A DNA stretch of 64,000 nt, taken from contig CALXQU010000009.1 of the NCBI GenBank assembly GCA_944390725.1, positions 25,488-89,487 of the forward strand, in the 5' to 3' direction. The translations under genes were made by a program, and so were the position numbers. Shown piece after piece: positions 44,300-52,894 of this stretch; within the stretch, counting starts at the first letter, position 1; each line of letters starts with the position of its first letter. Under the pieces are notes generated by a model. It had not been told where the DNA came from, did no database searches, and saw nothing but the letters and a program-made list of their open reading frames with translations. Origin of the DNA: an uncultured Spirochaetaceae bacterium. GTDB taxonomy: Bacteria; Spirochaetota; Spirochaetia; Sphaerochaetales; Sphaerochaetaceae.

Positions 44300-44518
44300 A
44301 TGATTGGACGACGCAGAAGCAAGGCAAGGCAATGGGACAGGGAGGCGCTGGAGCCTGCCATCCGCAAGAGCATATGCACGGGCGAGGAGACCTTCGGCTT
44401 CGTGCGCAGGGCGGACGGCTCGTTCATGGATATATGCCTGCTGAGGGATATGGATGCGAGAAAGGAGATCCTCAGCGAATACGGCGTCGCCGAGGATGAG
44501 GTGAGGATATTCTATTGA
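44300..44518 (+). CDS. Small conserved protein, function unknown
   Basis: 72 residues with a PAIRKSICTGEETFGF segment and a C-terminal LSEYGV-type helix. The pattern of a SICTGE motif followed by a short alpha/beta part resembles a small protein family seen in gut clostridia, often misnamed aspartate dehydrogenase because of remote similarity. No catalytic residues can be assigned. Single gene under a leaderless-type promoter. Confidence 0.65.
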   Translation: MIGRRRSKARQWDREALEPAIRKSICTGEETFGFVRRADGSFMDICLLRDMDARKEILSEYGVAEDEVRIFY

Positions 44519-44531
44519 GGAGCGGCCATCC

Positions 44532-44807
44532 TCATTCAGCCGCTGTTTCCTTGTATGGCTTGTCCCATGCGAGGTTGCCTTCCTTGTCGGTGTATGTATA
44601 GGCAATCGCATAGTAGATGATCGGATCCTTCTCCTTCCATCTCCTGTAGGCCGCGGATACCGCGGAAGCCATTCCCCTGTTGTTGACGTAATCCTTTCCC
44701 TTGTCAAGCATTATCGCCCTTAGAGCACCTAGCGAGATCCTGATTTTCTTCGAGTACAGGGCAATCGCGAGCTCGCCGATGAAGTCATAGATTTCGTCGT
44801 TGGTCAT
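44532..44807 (-). CDS. Hypothetical protein
   Basis: 91 residues, mostly helical, no membrane segment, no recognised family. AAGGAGG lies seven bases upstream of the ATG, a strong argument for translation. Convergent to the preceding small gene with 13 bases between stops; divergent from the xanthine dehydrogenase operon. Confidence 0.65.
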   Translation of the reverse strand: MTNDEIYDFIGELAIALYSKKIRISLGALRAIMLDKGKDYVNNRGMASAVSAAYRRWKEKDPIIYYAIAYTYTDKEGNLAWDKPYKETAAE

Positions 44808-44881
44808 CGTCTTTCCTCCTTGCCTGGATTCTACCATCGCCATGCCCTCTCCTCAAGTTTTTCACACACCGCAGGCCTATT

Positions 44882-44898
44882 GTTGTATAATGTTGCAG
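44882..44898. promoter_or_regulatory. 17-base direct-repeat element upstream of the xdh operon
   Basis: TGTTGTATAATGTTGCA matches the ygfK element at 14 of 17 positions and keeps the 10-base period. Its centre forms a TATAAT (44887-44892) that could be the -10 element (start near 44899, 53-base leader with AAGGAGG). Alternatively a weak TTGTCA-15-TACAAT promoter follows at 44913-44939. Which promoter is used decides whether the element blocks or activates. Confidence 0.55.
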
Positions 44899-44951
44899 AA
44901 GGAGAAGCAACTTGTCATTGCATAAGGAAAAATACAATGGAAGGAGGCCAT

Positions 44952-47093
44952 ATGTCCGCAACTAGGATCGACGACAGGATCGTCAGGGTCGATGCGATGG
45001 AGAAGGCCCGCGGGGAAGCGGAATATGTCTGCGACATCAGGTTCCCCGGCATGGTCTACGGGACTCTCGTAAGGTCCACGGTCGCACGTGGGAAGATCCT
45101 TTCCATCGATGTGCCCGCCCTCCCGGAAGGGTACAGCTTCATAACGGCCGATGATATACCGGCGGAGGGGCGCAACGAGCTCTGGATGATAGCGAAGGAC
45201 TGGAGGTGCTTCGCCTCAGGCGATGTCCGCTATGTCGGCGAGACTATCGGCATCCTCTGCGGTCCGGACCGCGGCATGCTCAGCTACCTGAAGAAGCATA
45301 TCGCCATCAGCTATGAGGAGGAGACGCCGGCCGTTACCATCGATGAGGCGCTTGCGCTCAAGGGCGGCCCCATCGCCGGGGAGGACAACATCATGTGCTC
45401 CCTCTACTGCGAGAAGGGCCCGAAGATGGATGACGTCTTCCGCCAGGCCGATTCGATATTCGAGGAGACGCTGGAGACCGGATTCCAGGAGCATGTGCAT
45501 CTGGAGACGAACAGCGCCATCGTCAGGCAGGAGGATGGACGCTTCACGTTCTATATCTCCGCGCAGTGCCCCTTCTATGTGCGCAAGTCGGTCTCCGGGC
45601 TCCTGGGGCTCAGGCCTGAGGATATCGTCGTGAAGCAGACGACGACAGGCGGCGCGTTCGGCGGCAAGGAGCACTTCCCCGATGTGCTGGCCGGCCCGCT
45701 GCTCGTCGCGTGCAATAAGATTCATAAGCCGATCAAGATGGTCTTCGACAGGGAAGAGGATATGCTCTATTCCGTCAAGCGCCATCCTTCCAAGGTCGTG
45801 TTCAGGACCGCGCTGGATAAGGAAGGCGGCATCCTCGGCATAGACGGCAAGATCTACTACAACTGCGGAGCCTATCTCTCCGCATCCTATGTCGTGCTGC
45901 AGAGGGGCGTGTTCCATGCCAATGGCGTATACGATTTCCCTGCCACCCATCTCGAGGGATATGGTGTCGCCACGAATACCTTCCCCAGCGATGCCTTCAG
46001 GGGTTTCGGCGCGCCGCAGACGCTCTTCGCCATCGAGATGCACCTCGACCATATAGCGAGGAAGTTCGGCTATGACCCCGCAGAGTACAAGGCGAGGTAT
46101 TTCCTGAGGAAAGGCGGCGAGACGGTCACCAACGGCCATATCGTCGAGGATGTGAAGCTTCCTGAGATGCTCGAGCAGATCGCCACGGCTTCCGACTACT
46201 ACCGCAAGGCAAAGGAGTACGGGATCGGTTCCGGCAGGGGCATCGGCATCTCCTTCTACAACCATGGCGGGGCTTTCACCGGCAACGGCGAGCAGGCTAT
46301 CATCAAGGCCCATGCACGGCTCGTCAAGGAGGGAAGCAGGGTAAGGATAGAGGTCGGCTCCACGGAGATGGGGCAGGGCTTCCAGACGACACTGCGCAAG
46401 ATCGCGGCCAATGCGCTCGGCATCAGCATCTCGCAGATCGACTATCCGAATCCCGATACATCGCGCGTGCCGGATTCCGGGCCTACCGCGGCATCGAGGT
46501 CGACGATGGTCGTCGGCAAGATCGTCGAGGACTGCGCCAGGGAGATGAAGGAGCGCTGGGATGAGGGCGACTTCTCGGTCGAGAAGGAGTATGTGCACCC
46601 CGAAGGCCATCCCTGGGACCAGGACACGTTCCGCGGAGATGCATACCTCGGCTATGGCTGGGGCGCCTGCATCGTGGAAGTGGAGGTCGACAGGCTGACG
46701 AACGAGGTGCGCACTGTCGGCATATGGTCGAGCCATGATATCGGCAAGGCCATCGATGAGCTCGTGGTGCACGGCCAGGTGAACGGGGGCATCATACAGT
46801 CGCTCGGATACGCCTCGATGGAGAAGATGGAGAACAGGGACGGACGCTTCAGGCAGTCGTCGATGTCCGACTATGTCGTTCCCACCTCCATGGATTTCCC
46901 TTCCCAGGAATGGTTCCTCGTGGACAATCCCTACCAGTGGGGCCCTCAGGGTGCCAAGGGCATGGGCGAGCTTGTCTTCAACGGCGCCGATGCCGCATAC
47001 GTCGATGCGGTGGAGAGGGCGCTCGGCGTGACAGTCGTGAAGATACCTATCCCGCCAGAGGATATCGAGGAGGCGATCGAGAATGCGAGATAA
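44952..47093 (+). CDS. Xanthine dehydrogenase-type molybdenum hydroxylase, large subunit
   Basis: 713 residues of the xanthine oxidase family: substrate/cofactor domains 1 (about 15-120) and 2. The TTGGAFGGKEHF molybdopterin contact is near residue 240 and the catalytic glutamate lies in GAKGMGEL near the C-terminus. It hydroxylates a purine or related heterocycle using Mo. Start at the ATG with AAGGAGG four bases upstream; the frame extends further but without a start signal. Followed by separate [2Fe-2S] and FAD subunit genes, so it forms a three-subunit enzyme like XdhABC. Confidence 0.88.
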   Translation: MSATRIDDRIVRVDAMEKARGEAEYVCDIRFPGMVYGTLVRSTVARGKILSIDVPALPEGYSFITADDIPAEGRNELWMIAKDWRCFASGDVRYVGETIGILCGPDRGMLSYLKKHIAISYEEETPAVTIDEALALKGGPIAGEDNIMCSLYCEKGPKMDDVFRQADSIFEETLETGFQEHVHLETNSAIVRQEDGRFTFYISAQCPFYVRKSVSGLLGLRPEDIVVKQTTTGGAFGGKEHFPDVLAGPLLVACNKIHKPIKMVFDREEDMLYSVKRHPSKVVFRTALDKEGGILGIDGKIYYNCGAYLSASYVVLQRGVFHANGVYDFPATHLEGYGVATNTFPSDAFRGFGAPQTLFAIEMHLDHIARKFGYDPAEYKARYFLRKGGETVTNGHIVEDVKLPEMLEQIATASDYYRKAKEYGIGSGRGIGISFYNHGGAFTGNGEQAIIKAHARLVKEGSRVRIEVGSTEMGQGFQTTLRKIAANALGISISQIDYPNPDTSRVPDSGPTAASRSTMVVGKIVEDCAREMKERWDEGDFSVEKEYVHPEGHPWDQDTFRGDAYLGYGWGACIVEVEVDRLTNEVRTVGIWSSHDIGKAIDELVVHGQVNGGIIQSLGYASMEKMENRDGRFRQSSMSDYVVPTSMDFPSQEWFLVDNPYQWGPQGAKGMGELVFNGADAAYVDAVERALGVTVVKIPIPPEDIEEAIENAR

Positions 47094-47562
47094 AGTTGTT
47101 TTCCATGTGAATGGCGAAAGGGTGGAATTCATCGGCAACCCGATGACGCGCCTCATAGACGTGCTCAGGGATGACCTGGGCCTCACGGGAGTGAAGGAAG
47201 GCTGCGGCGAGGGCGAATGCGGCGCATGCTCCGTCATCAAGGACGGGAAGCTCGTGACCAGCTGCATAATGCCTGTCGGCTCTGCCGATGGCAGCGAGAT
47301 ACTCACCATCGAGGGGATCAGGGATACCCCGAAGGGCATCTGCATCACGGAGGCGTTCCGCGATGGCGGCGCCGTGCAGTGCGGATTCTGCATCCCCGGC
47401 ATGGTCATGGCGGCATATGCCCTCCTGGAGGAGAACCATCATCCGACGGAGGAGGATATCAGGATGGCGATAAGCGGCAATATCTGCAGATGCACAGGCT
47501 ATGACCTTATCGTGAAGAGCGTTCAGCTCGCGGCAGAGCGTGGAGGCAGGCTATGGCAGTGA
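47083..47562 (+). CDS. Xanthine dehydrogenase-type [2Fe-2S] subunit
   Basis: 159 residues. All eight cluster cysteines are present: Cys41, 46, 49 and 61 for the plant-ferredoxin-like cluster and Cys100, 103, 135 and 137 for the second one. It passes electrons from Mo to FAD. Overlaps the large-subunit gene by 11 bases and the FAD-subunit gene by 10, so all three are translationally coupled. The fused XdhD-like protein further downstream has lost its own clusters, so this subunit may serve both hydroxylases. Confidence 0.92.
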   Translation: MRDKVVFHVNGERVEFIGNPMTRLIDVLRDDLGLTGVKEGCGEGECGACSVIKDGKLVTSCIMPVGSADGSEILTIEGIRDTPKGICITEAFRDGGAVQCGFCIPGMVMAAYALLEENHHPTEEDIRMAISGNICRCTGYDLIVKSVQLAAERGGRLWQ

Positions 47563-48416
47563 GGAACTATATACCGGAAACGCTGGAGGAGGCTCTCGAG
47601 CTGAGGCGCGATGAGCACGCCATCCCGCTGGCAGGCGGCACCGATATCATGGTGCAGCACCGCGAGGGCATAGGCATAGCCCCTGACGTAGGGAAGCCTG
47701 TGATGATCATCTCCAACCTTGCCGAGCTGAAGGGCATAAGGCGCCGCGATGACGGATTCGTGGAGATAAGGGCGCTGGAGACGCCGGCCTCGATTGCCTC
47801 GTCGGACATCGTTCCCTGGCATGTGAGGCAGGCTGCTGCCCGCATGGGAGCCATCGCGCTGCGCAATATGGCCACCATAGGCGGCAATATCGGCAACGCA
47901 TCCCCGAAAGGCGACCTCCCGCAGCCGCTGATACTCCTCGATGCGGAGGTCGTAGTGGCCTCTGTCGGCAGCGAGAGGCGCATGCTTCTTGATGAGTTCA
48001 TACTCGGCTCGAAGAAGACGGCGCTCAGGGATGACGAGATCATCACCTCGGTGCTTATCCCGGAGAAGGAGTTCACCCATCTCTTCTACAGGAAGATAGG
48101 GACGAGGCGCGCCAATGCCATCTCCAAGCTCTCGCTCAGCGCCGCAGCTGTCATACGCGATGGCATCATCGAGGACTTCAGGGCCTCGTCGGGCGCTGCC
48201 GGCCCCAAGGTCATCAGGTCAAGGGAAGCCGAGTCGCTCCTGACGAAGAGGCAGGTCTCCGAGATCCCTGACATAGCCGACGACTTCATCGCGGCATGGG
48301 ACCGTGCCATCAGCCCTCATGCAATGCCTAGGTACAGAAGGAACACGACATCCCGCATGCTGCTCCATTTCCTGGAAGCGCTGCAGGATGAGACCCTCAC
48401 GGGTATCATCGGATAG
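47553..48416 (+). CDS. Xanthine dehydrogenase-type FAD-binding subunit
   Basis: 287 residues of the medium (CoxM-like) FAD subunit. FAD contacts AGGTDI (about residue 28) and TIGGNIGNASP (about 109) are intact. The C-terminal CO_deh_flav_C-type domain (about 175-280) is complete. It hands electrons to NAD(P) or another acceptor. Third gene in the operon, seven bases before a second, shorter FAD-type subunit. Confidence 0.9.
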   Translation: MAVRNYIPETLEEALELRRDEHAIPLAGGTDIMVQHREGIGIAPDVGKPVMIISNLAELKGIRRRDDGFVEIRALETPASIASSDIVPWHVRQAAARMGAIALRNMATIGGNIGNASPKGDLPQPLILLDAEVVVASVGSERRMLLDEFILGSKKTALRDDEIITSVLIPEKEFTHLFYRKIGTRRANAISKLSLSAAAVIRDGIIEDFRASSGAAGPKVIRSREAESLLTKRQVSEIPDIADDFIAAWDRAISPHAMPRYRRNTTSRMLLHFLEALQDETLTGIIG

Positions 48417-48423
48417 GAGGACT

Positions 48424-49095
48424 ATGAGGATACATATCCCGCAGAGCATCGCGGAGGCGATGTCCATGAGGAAGGAGCTGCCGGAGGCGCCCTTCTTCGC
48501 AGGAGGGACCGTCGTCTATGCGCTCGGCCACAGCTATGATGATGCGATAGATATCTCCAAGGCAGTCGGAAGCGAGATCTTCCACACCATGCGCCATGTC
48601 CATATCGGGGCGATGGCGAGCCTTGAGAAGATAAGGCTCTCCGAGCTTTCCCCCAAGGTCCTGAGGGATGCTGCATCCTTCTGCCCGTCATTGCAGCAGC
48701 GCAATGCCGCGACGATCGGCGGCAATGCGGCGCAGAGGAGGGATGACGGCTATCTCACGGCAGCGCTCCTGGCATCGGATCCCACGGTTGTCCTCATGAC
48801 GGAGGAAGGCAAGGCGGAGGCCACGGTCTCCGATTACCTCGCCGGGCGCGCGGACGGGCTCATCCTCGAGTTCGTATTCCGCAAGAACCTCCCCGGGGAG
48901 GCCAGGCGCATCGGCAGGTCGAGCCATGCCCATATGGCGGTATCAGGCGCGCGTGTGGGGGATGCATATGCGTATACGGCCTCGTCCTCCGGCTTCGCCA
49001 GCGGCGGGAAGGACTGCTGGCAGGAGCTTGGTTTCAAGGATGATCTTCTCGGCAGCGCCGATTACAAGCGCTACCTTCTCTCTGTGATGTTCTAG
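48424..49095 (+). CDS. ygfM: YgfM-like FAD-binding subunit, short
   Basis: 223 residues. The first FAD motif AGGTVVYALG (about residue 26) and a TIGGNAAQRRDDG loop (about 98) match the YgfM protein that goes with XdhD in E. coli. The C-terminal domain is shorter than in the preceding CoxM-type subunit. GGAGG precedes the ATG. Lying directly in front of the XdhD-like gene, it is probably its own FAD partner, so the operon encodes two hydroxylases with separate FAD subunits. Confidence 0.8.
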   Translation: MRIHIPQSIAEAMSMRKELPEAPFFAGGTVVYALGHSYDDAIDISKAVGSEIFHTMRHVHIGAMASLEKIRLSELSPKVLRDAASFCPSLQQRNAATIGGNAAQRRDDGYLTAALLASDPTVVLMTEEGKAEATVSDYLAGRADGLILEFVFRKNLPGEARRIGRSSHAHMAVSGARVGDAYAYTASSSGFASGGKDCWQELGFKDDLLGSADYKRYLLSVMF

Positions 49096-49103
49096 GAGGC
49101 CCT

Positions 49104-51980
49104 ATGGAAGTCAGATGCACGCTTAATGGCAGGAATGCCATCCTCAGGGGAAACGGTGACGAGAGGCTCAGGGATGTCCTCTACCGCTCCGGCTGCACAT
49201 CCGTCAGGGACAGCGATGATGCAGAGGGATTCACGGGATCCGATACGGTCATCTTCAACGGCATCCTGCGGTACTCCAACCTCATCCCGCTCGTACGCGC
49301 GGAAGGTGCCGAGATCATGACAGCCGAGGGGCTGCTTGATGGCCGCGAGCCGAATGACGTGCAGGAGGCGATAGTCGCTGCCGGCGTGGTGCAGAGCGCA
49401 TACAACTCGCCGGCGATGGCCCTCGTGCTCACATATCTGCTGAAGATCAGGCCGGAGGCCGGCAGGGAAGACGTGAAGCGCTTCCTTTCCGGCATGTTCG
49501 TCCGCGATGCGGGATACGAGAACTTCTACCTTGCCGTGAGGCTTGTGCAGGAGAAGAGGAAGTACGGTGAGTACAGGAGCGAGATCGCGCCGTCGTTCAG
49601 GCCAGGGCTTTCCGTGATCGGCAAGCCGGCTGCCAAGATAGACGGCAGGGCGCTTGTCACCGGGGAGAAGCTCTATGTCGAGGACAGGGTCACTCCGGAC
49701 AGCTATGTGCTCCATGTGCTGCGCTCCCCGTTCGCGCATGCGGTCGTCAGGAGCATCGATGCCTCAGAGGCTGAGAGGCTAGATGGCGTCGAGGCCGTGT
49801 ACACCGCATTCAATGTCCCTGATGTCTACTACATGCAGGCCGGCCAGGGCAATCCGGAGCCATCCCCGTATGACAGGAAGCTCATCAACCGCAAGGTGAG
49901 GCATCAGGGGGACAGGGTCGCCGCGATAGTGGCCCGCGATGAGGAGACTGCCATGAAGGCGGCTTCCCTGATAAGGGTCGAGTACCAGCCGCTTGAGCCG
50001 GTGCTTTCGGTCGAGGATGCCATGAGGGATGGCGCACCGCTCGTGCATAACGGCATCGTTGAGTATGTCTCCGGCGCCCCCGATGACCTTGATGCATACA
50101 ACAGCAGCGCGGATCCGGATGAGGAGAAGGTCATCTACCAGTTCCCGCTCCACGCGGACATAAGGAGGAACATCGCGGCATCGGCGCATGGCGGCATCGG
50201 CGATATCGAGAAGGGATTCGCGGAGGCTGATGCCATAGTCGATGAGACATACCGCACGTCGCAGCCCCAGTGCACGCCGCTGGAGCCCCATGTCTGCTTC
50301 GGCCATATCGAGAACGGCAGGCTCGTCCTCAATGCCTCCACCCAGGTCCCGTACCATGTGAGGCGCATCGTCGCACGCGTCTGCCAGATCCCTGAGCACA
50401 AGGTCCATGTAATCAAGGAGAAGGTCGGCGGCGGCTATGGCTCCAAGCAGGACATACTCGTCGAGGACCTCCTGGGCTACTGCGTATGGAAGACAGGCAA
50501 GCCTATCTACTACAGGAATACCAGGGCTGAGGAGTTCTATGCCAATTCCACCCGCCATCCGATGCGCATCCGCGTGAAGATGGGAGGGAAGAAGGACGGC
50601 ACTATCACTGCCATCTATATGGATGTCAGGGCCAATACGGGGCCTTATGGCAACCACTGCCTCACCGTGCCGATGAACGCATCGTCGAAGACGCTGCCCA
50701 TCTTCAGGGTCGACAATATGTACTACGACCTCATCACGTACTACACGAACTGCCCTCCTGCCGGCGCATACCAGGGATATGGCGCGCCCAAGGGCTATTT
50801 CGCCATCGGCTCTGCGCTTGGCGAGCTGGCGATGAAGCTCGGCATCGACCCGCTGGAGATGGCGAAGAGGAACATGGTCGAGGAAGGGTATATGCTGGAG
50901 ATCCTCAAGGGGCTCGGCGAAGGCCGCGAGGGAGCGGTTGTCCCTGTGGGTTCCTGCGGGCTCAGGGAGGCCCTCGATAAGGGCGCTGAGATGATAGGCT
51001 GGGGAAGGAAGGAGGAATCCGGCGACCCCGACTGGAAGATCGGCAAGGGCTTCGCGATGATACAGCAGGGTTCTGGCCTGCCTGGCCTTGACCATTCCAA
51101 CTGCCAGGTCAAGCTGCTGACCGATGGCACGTTCGTGGTGCTCTCCGGAGGTGCGGACCTCGGCACCGGGCTCGATACGATTTCTGCGAAGTGCGTGGCG
51201 GAGATCCTCAAGGTACCGATGTCCGATGTCTCCGTCGTCTCCGGCGATACCGACAGCTGCCTCTTCGATACAGGCGCCTATGCATCGTCCGGCACCTACT
51301 TCTCGGCAAGCGCCTCCCTCAATGCAGCCATGGACCTGAAGCAGAAGATGCTCCATGAGGCCGCGCTGCAGATGGATGAGGATGAGAAGGACCTCGAGGT
51401 GATGGCCCCTGGCCTGGTGCATTCGGTGAGGACGGGACGGAAGCTCAGCTACTATGAGCTTTCGCATACGGCCACTTCCGGCACTGGCAGGGGAGCGCTT
51501 ATCGGGACCGGCTCGTTCTCGACGCCGAATTTCGCCGTGCCCTATGGCGCACACTTCGCCCAGGTCGCCGTCAATGTGAGGACAGGCGAGATCAGGGTGC
51601 AGAAGTTCTATGCGCTCCAGGATGCCGGCACGCCCATCAACCCAGAGCTCGCCATGTGCCAGATGTACGGCGCCGTGATGAAGAGCATCGGCCATACCCT
51701 CTACGAGGACCTGGTCCTCGATAAGGACGGCAGGTGCCTGACGACGACGTTCACCGATTACGGCGTGCCGATGATAGAGGAGGCTCCTGATGACTTCAAG
51801 GCGGTGCTGATCGATATCAATGACCAGTATGGCCCGTTCGGAGCCAAGTCGATATCCGAGATCGCCTGCAACGGGGCTGCCCCGGCAATCGCCATGGCCA
51901 TCGCCGATGCGACCGGGGCCTGGGTCCGCAGCTGGCCGATAACGGGAGAGAAGGTGCTCCGGGCGCTCGGCCGCTTCTAG
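49104..51980 (+). CDS. xdhD: XdhD-type selenium-dependent molybdenum hydroxylase
   Basis: 958 residues, the same length as E. coli XdhD. Residues ~1-155 have the fold order of the [2Fe-2S] domain but none of its cluster cysteines: the first loop reads GCTSVRDSDD and the second VVQSAYNSPAM, the C-x-C site is FVRDAGY. Residues ~165-955 are the molybdenum domain with KVGGGYGSKQD (about 447) and the catalytic glutamate in GAKSISEI (about 918). XdhD is tied to anaerobic urate/purine breakdown and to a labile selenium ligand on Mo. It must take electrons from separate iron-sulfur proteins. Confidence 0.88.
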   Translation: MEVRCTLNGRNAILRGNGDERLRDVLYRSGCTSVRDSDDAEGFTGSDTVIFNGILRYSNLIPLVRAEGAEIMTAEGLLDGREPNDVQEAIVAAGVVQSAYNSPAMALVLTYLLKIRPEAGREDVKRFLSGMFVRDAGYENFYLAVRLVQEKRKYGEYRSEIAPSFRPGLSVIGKPAAKIDGRALVTGEKLYVEDRVTPDSYVLHVLRSPFAHAVVRSIDASEAERLDGVEAVYTAFNVPDVYYMQAGQGNPEPSPYDRKLINRKVRHQGDRVAAIVARDEETAMKAASLIRVEYQPLEPVLSVEDAMRDGAPLVHNGIVEYVSGAPDDLDAYNSSADPDEEKVIYQFPLHADIRRNIAASAHGGIGDIEKGFAEADAIVDETYRTSQPQCTPLEPHVCFGHIENGRLVLNASTQVPYHVRRIVARVCQIPEHKVHVIKEKVGGGYGSKQDILVEDLLGYCVWKTGKPIYYRNTRAEEFYANSTRHPMRIRVKMGGKKDGTITAIYMDVRANTGPYGNHCLTVPMNASSKTLPIFRVDNMYYDLITYYTNCPPAGAYQGYGAPKGYFAIGSALGELAMKLGIDPLEMAKRNMVEEGYMLEILKGLGEGREGAVVPVGSCGLREALDKGAEMIGWGRKEESGDPDWKIGKGFAMIQQGSGLPGLDHSNCQVKLLTDGTFVVLSGGADLGTGLDTISAKCVAEILKVPMSDVSVVSGDTDSCLFDTGAYASSGTYFSASASLNAAMDLKQKMLHEAALQMDEDEKDLEVMAPGLVHSVRTGRKLSYYELSHTATSGTGRGALIGTGSFSTPNFAVPYGAHFAQVAVNVRTGEIRVQKFYALQDAGTPINPELAMCQMYGAVMKSIGHTLYEDLVLDKDGRCLTTTFTDYGVPMIEEAPDDFKAVLIDINDQYGPFGAKSISEIACNGAAPAIAMAIADATGAWVRSWPITGEKVLRALGRF

Positions 51981-52894
51981 TGCCTGACCCTGGAGAACAG
52001 CAGCGTAAGGGAGCCGCCGCAGATCATGGCGGCGTTCCCTCCCTCGCTGAGGTCATAATGCCCAATGGCCGTATCCTCGCCGCCGGCAAGCATCTTCCGT
52101 GCCCTTTCCGCCGCCAGCTTCTCCACCATGCCTCCGCCTATCGTCGAGAAGACGCGTCCTTCCTCCACGAACATCGCCGCGCCCGGCTCCTGCGGCCCTG
52201 ATCCTTCCTTGGCGATGATGCGGACCTCTATCCCGTCATTGCGCGACATCTCCCTGAGCAGGTCCGAGCTGATCCTGATGGATTTCCTGTCCTTGCGCGA
52301 TACCCTGATTATCTCGGCAAGGATCGATACCGCTATCTCCGCTGGCGTCACGGCATTGATGTCCAGCCCTATGGGCGCATGGACCCGGCTGAGGTCCTCT
52401 TCCGTGAATCCCTCATCCCTGAGGATATCGTACTGGGCCCTGACCTTCCTTGCCGACCCGATCATGCCGATATACATCGCTGGCCGCCTGAGGGCATAGC
52501 GCAGGCACTCCAGGTCGCATGCATGCCCATGCGTGAAGATGATATAGCAGGGAAGGGCATGGTATTCTGCCGCCAGCAGCTCTGGAAAGGGCCCCGTATG
52601 CCTCTCTGCCCTGGGGAAGCGCTCCTCCGATGCCATACCGGGCCTGTCATCAAGCACTATGGTCTTGATGCCGCATACCGTGGCCATGTCATAGAGGGCC
52701 TTGCCGACATGGCCGGCCCCGAAGAGCACGAAGACAGGCTCCGGGACTATCGTCTCCGTGAGGTCATAGGCGCCATCCTCTCCCGAGAGCAGCTTCCCGC
52801 CCTGCCAGATCGATGCGCTGCCTGCCACTGACGATGTGCGCCTCTCCACGGGGCCTTCAGCCAGCGCGTCAAGGAAGATGCCGTAATCTATCAT
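51977..52894 (-). CDS. XdhC/CoxI-family molybdenum cofactor maturation protein, domain-swapped
   Basis: 305 residues. The Rossmann domain (about 50-200, with FGAGHVG at 58-64 and MIGSARK at 144-150) comes first and the XdhC_CoxI domain (about 207-303, with GSGPQEPGAAM, IGGGMVE and MICGGS) comes last, the reverse of the usual order. XdhC proteins bind the molybdenum cofactor and help insert the terminal sulfur (or selenium) ligand. The stop overlaps that of xdhD by four bases (convergent) and the start overlaps the desulfurase-like gene upstream, so sulfur/selenium transfer to the cofactor is the likely joint job. Confidence 0.82.
   Translation of the reverse strand: MIDYGIFLDALAEGPVERRTSSVAGSASIWQGGKLLSGEDGAYDLTETIVPEPVFVLFGAGHVGKALYDMATVCGIKTIVLDDRPGMASEERFPRAERHTGPFPELLAAEYHALPCYIIFTHGHACDLECLRYALRRPAMYIGMIGSARKVRAQYDILRDEGFTEEDLSRVHAPIGLDINAVTPAEIAVSILAEIIRVSRKDRKSIRISSDLLREMSRNDGIEVRIIAKEGSGPQEPGAAMFVEEGRVFSTIGGGMVEKLAAERARKMLAGGEDTAIGHYDLSEGGNAAMICGGSLTLLFSRVRH

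Noticed and set aside
44106..44327. N-terminal extension of the sigma-like gene
   Set aside because: The extra 74 residues are Ala/Ser-rich without pattern, overlap the opposite small gene, and AAGGAGG lies directly before the ATG at 44105.
44820..44951. N-terminal extension of the xanthine dehydrogenase large subunit
   Set aside because: The extra residues do not resemble the family, would span the promoter and direct-repeat element, and the ATG at 44952 has a strong AAGGAGG site.
45216..47408. Very long open frame on the minus strand opposite the xanthine dehydrogenase large subunit
   Set aside because: It is antisense to a clearly conserved gene, its translation is low-complexity and like no family, and it arises from the GC-rich third positions. 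Similar antisense frames opposite xdhD (49779-51695), ygfK (36936-38048) and ssnA (39362-40282) were rejected for the same reason.
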